A stretch of 56,795 bases of DNA from Candidatus Mediterraneibacter pullicola (GTDB lineage Bacteria > Bacillota > Clostridia > Lachnospirales > Lachnospiraceae): the NCBI GenBank assembly GCA_019117065.1, contig DXAK01000001.1, forward strand, positions 1-56,795, in the 5' to 3' direction. The translations under genes were made by a program, and so were the position numbers. The notes under the pieces were generated by a model, which made no database searches, was not told the DNA's origin, and saw only the letters and a list, made by a program, of their open reading frames with translations. Below, in pieces: positions 24,809-32,954 of this stretch (its first letter is position 1; each line of letters starts with the position of its first letter).

Positions 24809-24842
24809 GGATATAAAATCGCAAAGTGATCACAAGCACAAA

Positions 24843-24888
24843 AGGATGCTCCAAGGCTGTTTTACAGCTTCGGCGCATCCTCTTTTTA
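24843..24888 (+). terminator. Terminator of the ferredoxin gene
   Basis: AGGATGC (24843-24849) pairs with GCATCCT (24875-24881), followed by TCTTTTT. A smaller inner stem (AAGGCTG/CAGCTT) may strengthen it. Confidence 0.75.
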
Positions 24889-25051
24889 TGCAAATATGTC
24901 GGAACTTCCTGTCGGAACTTCACGAACGATTCTCCCGCTTCTACAGCCTTCCCTATGATATAATGTCCTTAAAGTCGGGATAGTCTTAAAAAAGCTCAGC
25001 TGCAAGACTTTCCCCTTGATCAACAGTTCAGAATAGGAGGTATAAATATTA

Positions 25052-25678
25052 ATGGGTGAAGTCAGATTCATGATTTCCGAAGCTGCTAAACAGGTGGACG
25101 TAGAATCTCATGTCCTGAGATATTGGGAGGAAGAACTGGGTCTTACCATTGGCAGAACGGAGATGGGACACCGGTATTATACCAAAGATGACATTCGGCT
25201 TTTCTGCTGTATTAAGAAACTAAAAGATGAAGGAATGCTGTTAAGAGATCTAAAGCCGCTTATTCCAGAATTAAAGGAGACCCGTCTAAAGTTTAAGAAG
25301 CCTGACTCCACTGTCAAGCCTGCTGCTGTCACAACACCAGCTCCCGCTGAGTCTTCGGCAGCTTCTGTACCTTCCACCGAGACCACAGAAGCTGTGGAGG
25401 TTGTAATTCCTATCGACAAAGTGGAACAGATGCGCGCTCTCGTAGGCGACGTGTTTCGCGAAGCGCTGGCTGAAAATAACAGTATACTAAAAAATGACAT
25501 CAGCAGTACAGTAACTACTGATGTCATGCATGAGATGGATTTTCTCTTTCAGGCAAAAGATCGCCAGCAAGAAGAGCATTTCCGCAAATTGGACACGCTT
25601 ATCCGGCAGCAGCAGGCTGCCCGCAGGGAATCCGCAAAAGGAAATCCTATCATGAAGCTGCGCAGGCTTTTTACATGA
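25052..25678 (+). CDS. MerR-type HTH protein with coiled-coil C-terminus
   Basis: 208 residues. A MerR-like winged HTH (about 5-75) reads RFMISEAAKQVDVESHVLRYWEEELGL with RRY-like GHRYYTKDDIRLF. A Pro/Ala/Thr/Ser-rich linker follows (about 85-120), then a helical coiled-coil stretch (about 125-195) and a basic end KLRRLFT. There is no metal-binding Cys pair, so it is not a metal sensor. The layout resembles RacA-like chromosome-anchoring proteins or a structural MerR regulator; I cannot decide. AGGAGG lies 12 nt upstream of the ATG; ATG at 25070 is an alternative. Confidence 0.75.
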   Translation: MGEVRFMISEAAKQVDVESHVLRYWEEELGLTIGRTEMGHRYYTKDDIRLFCCIKKLKDEGMLLRDLKPLIPELKETRLKFKKPDSTVKPAAVTTPAPAESSAASVPSTETTEAVEVVIPIDKVEQMRALVGDVFREALAENNSILKNDISSTVTTDVMHEMDFLFQAKDRQQEEHFRKLDTLIRQQQAARRESAKGNPIMKLRRLFT

Positions 25679-25684
25679 GTTGCG

Positions 25685-25704
25685 TCCGCACACCTCGGTG
25701 CGGA
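25685..25704. terminator. Hairpin between the MerR-type gene and dnaB
   Basis: TCCGCAC (25685-25691) and GTGCGGA (25698-25704), extendable with a bulge to TTGC/GCAA. The two genes converge on it; there is no clear T-run, so strength is uncertain. Confidence 0.5.
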
Positions 25705-25717
25705 TGGCAACTGCCTC

Positions 25718-27061
25718 TTACTGCTGCCGCAGTTCATTCCCAAAACGTGTGTACTGCGGCATCCATGCCAGGCGCACGGTCCCAATCGGGCCGTTTCTCT
25801 GTTTTGCTATAATAATCTCCGCGATATTCTTATCCTCCGTATCTGGATTATAATAATCGTCCCTATAAATAAACATACATACGTCCGCATCCTGCTCGAT
25901 TGCTCCTGATTCACGGAGATCTGAGAGCATAGGGCGTTTGTCCGTTCTCTGCTCCACGGCACGAGAAAGCTGTGAGAGAGCAATAACTGGAACATTCAGT
26001 TCGCGCGCGAGCCCTTTCAGGGAACGCGAGATCTCTGAGATCTCCTGTTGGCGGCTTTCATTCTTCCTTCCCCCGCTGCCGCTCATAAGCTGCAGATAGT
26101 CAATAATAATAAGATCCAGACCCTGTTCCAATTTATATTTTCTGCACTTGGAGCGCATCTCCGATATGGAAATGCCGGATGTATCATCTATGATCATCCT
26201 CGAATTTCCGATCGTGCCTGCTCCTTCAATCAATTTCTCCCAGTCTGTATCTGAAAGTGTTCCCGTGCGGAGCACCTGGGCATCCACATGAGATTCCAGA
26301 GAGAACAGACGGTTTACAAGCTGCTCCTTGGACATCTCAAGACTGAAAATTGCCACGGCGAGATTCTGCCTGAACGCCACATGCTGGGCAATGTTGAGCA
26401 CAAACGCCGTCTTTCCCATGGACGGACGGGCCGCGATTAGCACCAGATCCGATTTCTGAAGTCCTGAGAGCTTATAATCAAGATCAATGAAGCCTGTGGG
26501 GATTCCGGTAACAGTTCCCTTTGTCTTAGAGGCCCGTTCAATCACGTCCAAAGCGTTTAATACGACTTGCCGGATGGGAACATATTCCTGAGAATTTCCA
26601 TGCTCCACAAGTTCAAACACCTGCTTTTCCGTCTGTTCCAGTATCTCGTCAAGAGGGCGATTTTCCAGATAGCACGTGTTCGCGATCTCCTCATTGATCT
26701 TAATCAGTCTCCTCAAAATCGCCTTGTCCTTTACGATCTCCGCGTAATACTTGACATTTGCTGACGTCTGCGTCCCCGCCAGAAGTTCACGGGCATACTC
26801 CATGCTACTGATCTCTGGCGGCACATCCTTTTCTTTCAAATGCTCCTGAAGGGTGATCAGATCTACAGGGCGTCCTTCTTTGAACAGTTCCACCACCGCA
26901 TCAAAAAGAATACCATATGCTGACTGGTAAAAATCGTTCCCCGTCAATATCTCTGAAGCGACCATGACAGCGTCTTTATTCATGAGCATCGCCCCCAGCA
27001 CTGCCTGCTCTGCCTCAATGCTGTGGGGCGGTATCCGTTTCATTGCTGCTTCCATATCCAT
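25718..27061 (-). CDS. dnaB: Replicative DNA helicase DnaB
   Basis: 447 residues. The N-terminal DnaB domain starts PPHSIEAEQAVLGAMLMNKDA. The RecA-like helicase has Walker A ARPSMGKTAFVLN, LIIIDYLQLMSG (Walker B), and SQLSRAVEQRTDKRPMLSDLRESG. It unwinds DNA at the replication fork as a hexamer. It is the last gene of the gdpP-rplI-dnaB operon. Length and motifs are normal. The GGAGAG 7 nt upstream of the ATG at 27061 supports this start. Confidence 0.97.
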   Translation of the reverse strand: MDMEAAMKRIPPHSIEAEQAVLGAMLMNKDAVMVASEILTGNDFYQSAYGILFDAVVELFKEGRPVDLITLQEHLKEKDVPPEISSMEYARELLAGTQTSANVKYYAEIVKDKAILRRLIKINEEIANTCYLENRPLDEILEQTEKQVFELVEHGNSQEYVPIRQVVLNALDVIERASKTKGTVTGIPTGFIDLDYKLSGLQKSDLVLIAARPSMGKTAFVLNIAQHVAFRQNLAVAIFSLEMSKEQLVNRLFSLESHVDAQVLRTGTLSDTDWEKLIEGAGTIGNSRMIIDDTSGISISEMRSKCRKYKLEQGLDLIIIDYLQLMSGSGGRKNESRQQEISEISRSLKGLARELNVPVIALSQLSRAVEQRTDKRPMLSDLRESGAIEQDADVCMFIYRDDYYNPDTEDKNIAEIIIAKQRNGPIGTVRLAWMPQYTRFGNELRQQ

Positions 27062-27144
27062 GAAGAATCTCTCCTTACACTTCTCCTCTTATGTTTCTGT
27101 TCTGATCTTTTTTCTATGATCCTTCTTCTAAAACCCTTCTGATT

Positions 27145-27594
27145 CTATGCTTCTTCCTTAACAACCACCTTAAGTTCTGCTGTCACTTCGGGATGAAGCT
27201 TTACAGCTACGATATGAGTTCCAAGAGACTTGATCGCCTCCTTTAACTGAATCTTCTTTTTATCTACGTCAAGCCCCATTTGCTCCTTCACTGCAGCAGC
27301 GATCTCCTTGCTGGAAACAGAACCGAAAGTCTTGCCTCCCTCTCCCACTTTAATAGACAGCTCCACCTTTCCTTCCGCAAGCTCCCCGCTGAGGTTCTTA
27401 GCCGCCTCAAGATTTTCCAAAGCAATTTTTTTCTCATTATTTTTCTGAAGTTTTAAGTCGTTTAAGTTCTTCCCCGTCGCCTCTACGCCTAATTTTTTCG
27501 GCAGGATAAAATTTCTCGCATATCCGTTGTTTACATTGACAATATCTCCCTTCTTCCCAAGAGATTTCACATCTTCCAATAAGATAATTTTCAT
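27145..27594 (-). CDS. rplI: 50S ribosomal protein L9
   Basis: 149 residues. The N-terminal domain [32 protein letters not shown] is diagnostic. A long connecting helix (about 45-75) and a C-terminal domain with [19 protein letters not shown] follow. It binds 23S rRNA domain V and bridges ribosomes. It lies 3 bp from the gdpP stop and 84 bp upstream of dnaB, a common clostridial order. Confidence 0.98.
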   Translation of the reverse strand: MKIILLEDVKSLGKKGDIVNVNNGYARNFILPKKLGVEATGKNLNDLKLQKNNEKKIALENLEAAKNLSGELAEGKVELSIKVGEGGKTFGSVSSKEIAAAVKEQMGLDVDKKKIQLKEAIKSLGTHIVAVKLHPEVTAELKVVVKEEA

Positions 27595-27597
27595 GTC

Positions 27598-29649
27598 TTA
27601 TATATCTCCTTCCTCAATCATCTGATCAATTGTCTCTTTCAAAGTACTGATAGCTTCCTGAATATTCGTGTGGTCAAACTGTGCCCCGGCGGAATTGATG
27701 TGGCCGCCGCCTCCTAGCTTCTCTGCTATGATCTGCACGTTCACTTCATCGATGGAACGGGCGCTCAGATAGATTTTACCTTCATATACCGTCAAGACAA
27801 AGGATGCTTTGATCCCGCTGATATCCAGAAGTTCGTTGGCTGTCTGAGCTGCCAGCACGGTCGGGCTCTCTATATCGCCCGGGCACTCTGCGATAGCGTA
27901 TTCCTTTCTGTAGACTTCCGCCTTTCTCATAGCTTCTGCCTTTGCCCTGTAAGATTCCATATCATCCCGAAACATCTTGCGCACACGGGTGATATCCGCG
28001 CCACATCTTCTTAGAAATGCTGCCGCTTCAAACGTGCGCACGCCAGTGCGGTTCATAAAGTTCCTCGTATCAATCATGATACCTGCGTACAGACATTCTG
28101 CCTCCACAGACGGAATTCTAATGTCATCTGCAATATACTGCAGAACTTCCGCTACCATCTCGCAAGTTGACGACGAGTATGGCTCCACGTATGACAACAC
28201 TGCGTTCTCAATGACATTGCTACTCTGCCGGTGATGATCCAGCACCGCCGTCATCCGGGAGCGCTTAAGCAGCTCCGGGCATTCCGTCATCTGCGGTTTG
28301 TTCGTATCTACGACAATCACCATCGTATTGTCCGTAATATAGTCAAGCGCCTGATCAGACGTAAGGAAAATGTCATCCTCGTACGCCGAGCTCTCCGCAA
28401 TTTCATCGTACAAAGGATGTACTGACTCCGTCACAGTATTGATAACAATATGCGCTTTCTTCTCCAGACTGACTGCTGCCCTGTAAAGCCCCATACATGC
28501 CCCAAACGAATCCGGATCCGCAATCTTATGCCCCATGATCATAACTTGATCCTTTGTAGCAATAAACTCCCTAAGCGCCTCGGCCTTCACACGTGCCTTC
28601 ACGCGGGTATTCCTTGCAGTCTGTTCTTTCTTGCCTCCGAAATATGTGATCCCGTTGCAGTCTTTGACAACCGCCTGATCACCTCCCCTTGCCAAAGCAA
28701 GATCGATAGCCACGCGGGCATACTGATAGCTTAAGGCATAGGTCGCTGTATTCAGTCCTAATCCGATACTAAGCGTAGCTGACCGGGCGTTTCCGATATT
28801 AACCTGCTTTACCTCCTCGAGAAGGGAGAACTTATCCTCAGCGATCTTCCTATAGCTCTCCTTCCTCAGAACAATGAAGTATTTATCCTTCTCCATCTTC
28901 TTGACAATACCGTCCACATCATTGATGTATTTATTGATTTTCCTGTCAATCAACGCAACCAGAAGCGACTGGCGGACCTCTTCTACGCTTTCCATAACCT
29001 CATCATAATTGTCGATGTAGATTAAGCCGGAGATCATCCGCTGTTCTTCATTTTCCTTGATATATGCATTCAGCTCTGTAACATCCAGCATGGACACTGC
29101 CACAAAGTATTCTTCTTCCTCTGGAATCTGCAGAAGTTCTTCCTTTTGACTGAATCCCTTCAGAGAGACGCGCCTCATCTCTACCTTATAATCCCGGTCA
29201 TTGTAGGTCACTTCCAGCTCCGCATGGCCGATGTCCCCTCTCGGGAACACGCCGGGATGTAGTTCGGGTATCATCTTGCTTAAATACTTTTCTTTCCTCG
29301 GACCTGTCATTAGAGCAATAAAAACATCATTTCCCCAGAGAATACGTCCGTCCTTCATCGTAATGGCATACGGCACGGCAAGTTCTTTTAACAGCGTGTG
29401 CTCAATCCCCTTATACTGAGCGGAAAACTGTATCAAATCCGCCAAGATCAAAGACCGGTTATAAAAATATAACCCGCCTGCGATCATTAGATAAACTAGG
29501 ATGAACACGCTCATAATAAAGCCTGCCCGCTTGTCGACAAAGTAGACCCATACATCCATTGCCACCAGCAGGACTGTCATGATAAGCGGCCAGTTCATAT
29601 ACATTCTAAGCTGGCCTTTTAAACGCATCTTGTTCTTTTTCTTTTTCAT
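27598..29649 (-). CDS. gdpP: GdpP-type c-di-AMP phosphodiesterase
   Basis: 683 residues from MKKKKNKMRLKG (ATG at 29649, GGAG 9 nt upstream). Two membrane helices (about 18-55), a PAS-like domain (about 70-150) and a degenerate GGDEF domain (about 170-300) precede a DHH domain (GHKIADPDSFGACMGLYR, VIVVDTNKP, AVLDHHRQS) and DHHA1 with GGGGHINSAGAQF. It hydrolyses the second messenger c-di-AMP, affecting wall stress and potassium balance. It heads the operon with rplI and dnaB behind the promoter at 29736-29764. All catalytic Asp/His motifs are visible. Confidence 0.94.
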   Translation of the reverse strand: MKKKKNKMRLKGQLRMYMNWPLIMTVLLVAMDVWVYFVDKRAGFIMSVFILVYLMIAGGLYFYNRSLILADLIQFSAQYKGIEHTLLKELAVPYAITMKDGRILWGNDVFIALMTGPRKEKYLSKMIPELHPGVFPRGDIGHAELEVTYNDRDYKVEMRRVSLKGFSQKEELLQIPEEEEYFVAVSMLDVTELNAYIKENEEQRMISGLIYIDNYDEVMESVEEVRQSLLVALIDRKINKYINDVDGIVKKMEKDKYFIVLRKESYRKIAEDKFSLLEEVKQVNIGNARSATLSIGLGLNTATYALSYQYARVAIDLALARGGDQAVVKDCNGITYFGGKKEQTARNTRVKARVKAEALREFIATKDQVMIMGHKIADPDSFGACMGLYRAAVSLEKKAHIVINTVTESVHPLYDEIAESSAYEDDIFLTSDQALDYITDNTMVIVVDTNKPQMTECPELLKRSRMTAVLDHHRQSSNVIENAVLSYVEPYSSSTCEMVAEVLQYIADDIRIPSVEAECLYAGIMIDTRNFMNRTGVRTFEAAAFLRRCGADITRVRKMFRDDMESYRAKAEAMRKAEVYRKEYAIAECPGDIESPTVLAAQTANELLDISGIKASFVLTVYEGKIYLSARSIDEVNVQIIAEKLGGGGHINSAGAQFDHTNIQEAISTLKETIDQMIEEGDI

Positions 29650-29735
29650 AACAATGTCACTCCGTCTGTACTTCTCAGGTATGCACAATATCTGTCATAA
29701 AAAAACAAAAACTCTAATTTCCATTGTAACGTCTT

Positions 29736-29764
29736 ATTATAACATCTTTTTCGATTTTTTACAA
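29736..29764 (-). promoter_or_regulatory. Promoter of the gdpP-rplI-dnaB operon
   Basis: On the minus strand TTGTAA (29764-29759), 17 nt, then TATAAT (29741-29736). It lies about 87 bp upstream of the gdpP start. I see no other feature in 29764-29920. Confidence 0.65.
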
Positions 29765-29922
29765 AGTTCTGTGTTCCCTAGATGCTATAATATCCGTCTT
29801 ATTATATCATGCAAGGCTCTGCCTTTCAATTCATCTGTTTACATCCGCAGCATTTCCACGATGTAATCTCATAAAAAGAGAAGTTCCCTTAGCAGACTTA
29901 GAATAAAGCATAATACTGATAA

Positions 29923-29962
29923 AAAAGCCTTTAAACATTATTTCAATGTCTAAAGGCTTTTA
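29923..29962 (-). terminator. Terminator of the rpsF-ssb-rpsR operon
   Basis: AAAAGCCTTTA (29923-29933) pairs perfectly with TAAAGGCTTTT (29952-29962), and the minus-strand stem ends in TTTTTT. It sits 27 bp after the rpsR stop. Confidence 0.8.
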
Positions 29963-29988
29963 ACGCTTATTAAACTTCTAAATTAAAA

Positions 29989-30255
29989 TTAGTCCTGAAC
30001 ATACGGCATAAGAGAAATATGTCTCGCCCTCTTGATCGCTACTGTAAGCGCTCTCTGGTGCTTTGCACAGTTTCCTGTAATTCTTCTCGGAAGAATCTTG
30101 CCTCTCTCAGAAACATACTTTTTTAACTTTGCAACATCCTTGTAGTCGATCTCATTATTCTCTTTACCACAGAATACGCACACTTTCTTTCTTCTGCGTG
30201 CCGGGCCTCTTCTCTTGAAACCGCCCTCAGGTCTGCTTCCCTTTTCGTAAGCCAT
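29989..30255 (-). CDS. rpsR: 30S ribosomal protein S18
   Basis: 88 residues from [12 protein letters not shown] (ATG at 30255 with a good AGGAG). Diagnostic parts are [46 protein letters not shown]. The Cys pair CVFC plus NC keeps the zinc-type ligand set (C+ form). Third gene after rpsF and ssb, 16 bp from the ssb stop. S18 binds S6 on the 30S platform. Confidence 0.98.
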   Translation of the reverse strand: MAYEKGSRPEGGFKRRGPARRRKKVCVFCGKENNEIDYKDVAKLKKYVSERGKILPRRITGNCAKHQRALTVAIKRARHISLMPYVQD

Positions 30256-30271
30256 GATGCTTCTCCTTTCC

Positions 30272-30715
30272 CTAGTTAAACGGTAACTCCTCATCAATGC
30301 CATCGGGGATATTCATAAATCCGTCGCCTGCCGGCGCGCTCGGTGCCGGAGCCGGAGCGCTCTGCTGGTAAGAGCCTCTGTTTGCCTCGCTCTCAGCCCT
30401 GCTCTCCGCGAACTCCTGCTCTTCCACGACCACTTCCGTTGTGTATACCCTCACACCGTCCTTGTTCGTGTAGCTACCTGTCTGGATGCGTCCGGAAACG
30501 GAAACGCGCATCCCTTGACGGAAATATTTCTCTGCGAACTCAGCGGAACGCCCGAACACGACGCACGGAATAAAATCTGCCGTCGGCTCATTGTCCCTCT
30601 TAAATCTGCGATCAACAGCAACTGTGTATCTCGCAACTGCTGTAGCGTTCTCGCCCTGTGAATATCTCACTTCAGGATCTCTTGTCAACCGTCCTACTAA
30701 AATCGCTTTATTCAT
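30272..30715 (-). CDS. ssb: Single-stranded DNA-binding protein
   Basis: 147 residues. The OB-fold starts [21 protein letters not shown] and includes [24 protein letters not shown] Gly/Pro/Ala/Ser-rich linker and the acidic tip [10 protein letters not shown] complete the standard SSB. The tip recruits replication and repair enzymes. It is the middle gene of rpsF-ssb-rpsR. Confidence 0.98.
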   Translation of the reverse strand: MNKAILVGRLTRDPEVRYSQGENATAVARYTVAVDRRFKRDNEPTADFIPCVVFGRSAEFAEKYFRQGMRVSVSGRIQTGSYTNKDGVRVYTTEVVVEEQEFAESRAESEANRGSYQQSAPAPAPSAPAGDGFMNIPDGIDEELPFN

Positions 30716-30731
30716 ATATACCTCTTTCCGC

Positions 30732-31019
30732 TTATGCTTCCTGTTTCACGCATAAATATCTGAGCACGTTGTCCATAATGCGGATACGCTGTTCCACTTC
30801 GCCCGGAACAGTAGTCTCAGCCTCGAAGTGTACGAAGTAGTAATATCCTTCTGTCATCTTCTGGATCTCGTAAGCGAATCTTCTCTTGCCCCACTCATCC
30901 ACGTCTGTCACGTTGCCGCCGAAACGTGTAATAAGAGCTTTTACTTTCTCGATCACGTCTGCTCTCGCTTCGTCTTCGAGTTTAGCGCTCACAACAACAG
31001 CTAATTCATACTTATTCAT
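30732..31019 (-). CDS. rpsF: 30S ribosomal protein S6
   Basis: 95 residues. MNKYELAVVVSAKLEDEARADVIEKVKALITRFGGNVTDVDEWGKRRFAYEIQ is typical of S6. First gene of the rpsF-ssb-rpsR operon, preceded by a structured leader and a consensus-like promoter. The S6-S18 complex is known to bind its own leader mRNA in Firmicutes, so the same feedback is plausible here. Confidence 0.98.
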   Translation of the reverse strand: MNKYELAVVVSAKLEDEARADVIEKVKALITRFGGNVTDVDEWGKRRFAYEIQKMTEGYYYFVHFEAETTVPGEVEQRIRIMDNVLRYLCVKQEA

Positions 31020-31100
31020 GTTCTTGCACCTCCTTATGGTCTCTGGCCCCCGGCTTCACTCCGGGAACAAGGAATTATGATCTCTGCGGAACTAATTCCG
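31020..31100 (-). promoter_or_regulatory. Possible S6:S18-binding leader of rpsF mRNA
   Basis: The minus-strand leader contains GGAATTAGTTCC and a GC-rich stem CCCGG...CCGGGG close to the ribosome binding site. Leaders here in Bacillus and Clostridia bind the S6-S18 pair. I match it by position and GC-rich CCG stem only, not by covariation. Confidence 0.4.
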
Positions 31101-31120
31101 AGAGTATGTCACGGTTATAC

Positions 31121-31149
31121 ATAATACCATAAAGAGACAGATGTTTCAA
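31121..31149 (-). promoter_or_regulatory. Promoter of rpsF-ssb-rpsR
   Basis: On the minus strand TTGAAA (31149-31144), 17 nt, TATTAT (31126-31121). The -35 box overlaps the last codons of the DUF951 gene. Confidence 0.7.
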
Positions 31150-31334
31150 GCTTTTTTTACAATGTTCCTAGTGTTTTTTTCAACCAGCCTGCGCGGAACC
31201 ATAATCTGATGCCCGCACCCCGCGCATTTCAGCCGGAAATCCGCTCCGACACGCAGGACCTCCCAGTCTTTGCTGCCGCACGGATGCGGTTTTTTCATTG
31301 TGATGATATCTCCCACACTGAATCTGTCCGCCAT
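31146..31334 (-). CDS. DUF951 small zinc-ribbon-like protein
   Basis: 62 residues. Starts MADRFSVGDIITMKKPHPCGSKDWEVLRVGADFRLKCAGCGHQIMVPR. The single Cys before G and the later CAGC pair give a rubredoxin/zinc-ribbon-like site. DUF951 genes commonly sit just upstream of rpsF or near mechanosensitive channel and parB genes in Firmicutes. Function unknown; nucleic acid binding is a guess. Confidence 0.93.
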   Translation of the reverse strand: MADRFSVGDIITMKKPHPCGSKDWEVLRVGADFRLKCAGCGHQIMVPRRLVEKNTRNIVKKA

Positions 31335-31419
31335 TGTCTTAGCACCTTCCTTTTCTCCCTATCCATATCCCACAGCCTTCCTCCACCTGCAGTGCAACTT
31401 TGATTGCCGGCTTGTACCC

Positions 31420-32196
31420 TTAGTCCTCCGCTGTCAGTACTCCCTGAACGATAAATCTCTCATCGTCTCTCACATTTGTACAAGTGGACAGGGTAACAAC
31501 CTTTGACTGTGCGTTCAACTCCACATCCACCTGATAGTTGGAAGATTCTCTGCAAGTCTGCAGATATGTCTCGTAATCCTCATCAGAAGCAAAATCTATC
31601 GTGTAGTTTTCTGCCATATCCTTCACGACTCCGGCCGCAAATATTGTGTAAGTACGCACCTTCCCATCAGGTGTATAAATGTAGAAATTTGGATTTTCCT
31701 TGCAAAATGACTCGCTTTCATATTCAAGAAGCTGCGAAAACATTTCACCGCCCACATTCATATGATGCCCGTAAATGATCGTATTCCTGTCGGAAAAATC
31801 CGAGCTGTTGTTCATATCCATGAAGATCGCTCCCAGCCTGTTGTCATTTGCGGAAAATGTCTTCGTCAGGTATTCCTTATTATCTGCGCTCTTAACTACC
31901 GGATAACTGATAATCTCCGGCTGATCAAACCGTATCCATGCCACTGTATCTCTGTTTTCTCTTAACAAAGCATCAAAGTCCACGCTGAATCCGCTTCCAT
32001 CCTCATCCGCCGTAACTGCGATATCTTTAATATTATCGTATTCCATGCCGCCAGAATAATAGGGGACCAGCGTTATCACAAGCTGATACAAGGCAAATAC
32101 AAACACACAGACTGCCGCGATCAGCACGGCGCCGGACACGATGTTAAACGCCGTTCTTTTCTTCTTTCTTCTGTCCTTTTCTTTTCTTCTGTCCAT
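31420..32196 (-). CDS. srtB: Class B sortase
   Basis: 258 residues. A basic cytoplasmic N-terminus and one membrane helix (about 19-42) are followed by the sortase domain. The catalytic His is in IIYGHHMNVG, the Cys in VTLSTCTN and the Arg in DERFIVQG. Class B enzymes anchor surface proteins carrying NPQTN-like signals or assemble pili. No sortase substrate is encoded in the window. It lies 33 bp after the LUD gene on the same strand, perhaps cotranscribed. Start at 32196 is supported by AGGAG. Confidence 0.92.
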   Translation of the reverse strand: MDRRKEKDRRKKKRTAFNIVSGAVLIAAVCVFVFALYQLVITLVPYYSGGMEYDNIKDIAVTADEDGSGFSVDFDALLRENRDTVAWIRFDQPEIISYPVVKSADNKEYLTKTFSANDNRLGAIFMDMNNSSDFSDRNTIIYGHHMNVGGEMFSQLLEYESESFCKENPNFYIYTPDGKVRTYTIFAAGVVKDMAENYTIDFASDEDYETYLQTCRESSNYQVDVELNAQSKVVTLSTCTNVRDDERFIVQGVLTAED

Positions 32197-32229
32197 CTGA
32201 CTGCTATCTCCTGATTGTCTGTTCTATAA

Positions 32230-32865
32230 TTAAAACCCGAGATTTTCATCCACAAGGATGATCTTAAATCTCTTCGGTATTTTGCTGAACCGGGTGACCA
32301 TGATCTGACAGCAAATACAGGCCGGGCTCTTACAGTCAAAGCAGCTCCCATTCTTCACACATGGGGTATCGATACCGAATCTCTGCGTATTGATAGGCGC
32401 CGCCTCATTCCTTGCCCTGTGCATTGCATCCTCCTCTGACTTTACAACCTTGTTCATTCCCACAATGAGAAGCACATTTTTCGGACCGAAAGCGTATGCT
32501 GCCACGCGATTTGCATTTCCGTCAATATTGACAAACACGCCGTTTTCGCTCATTGCGTTGACGCTTCCCAAGAACCAGTCACAGGTAAAGGCTTTCAAAG
32601 CGATCTCATGTCTCTCCTCCAGCGTCTCTGCCTTATCCCTGTCATAAAATTCATAATTCCCCGAGCAGATCGCATCCAGAAGTCCCACCTCACGCACGGA
32701 CATAGAACCTCCCATATTGATACTGCTCCCTTCGGGAATAAGTTCAAGGGCTTTCTGCACGGCTTCTTCCTTCGTCGCCGCATAATAAGCTTCCATGTTT
32801 CTAGATTCCAGTGCCTTTACAACACGCTTCCCAAGCGCCTCGTTTCTTTTCTGCCTCACATCCAT
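32230..32865 (-). CDS. LUD-domain (LutC-like) protein
   Basis: 211 residues from MDVRQKRNEALGKRVVKAL (ATG at 32865, GGAGGG upstream). The LUD/DUF162 fold has INMGGSMSVREVGLLDAI and FLGSVNAMSENGVFVNIDGNANRVAAYAFGPKNVLLIVGMNKVV. A C-terminal Cys-rich tail, with Cys residues at C-x5-C-x2-C-x5-C-x-C-C, could bind a metal or iron-sulfur cluster. LutC works with LutA and LutB in lactate oxidation, but neither is nearby, so this single-gene clostridial version may have another role. Confidence 0.85.
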   Translation of the reverse strand: MDVRQKRNEALGKRVVKALESRNMEAYYAATKEEAVQKALELIPEGSSINMGGSMSVREVGLLDAICSGNYEFYDRDKAETLEERHEIALKAFTCDWFLGSVNAMSENGVFVNIDGNANRVAAYAFGPKNVLLIVGMNKVVKSEEDAMHRARNEAAPINTQRFGIDTPCVKNGSCFDCKSPACICCQIMVTRFSKIPKRFKIILVDENLGF

Positions 32866-32954
32866 CTTAACACCCTCCCTTTCTTTGCCATAAAGATCTG
32901 TCCTCACTGTCATAATTACGAATAGTATATCACTTTACACCCACGATTGCAAAA

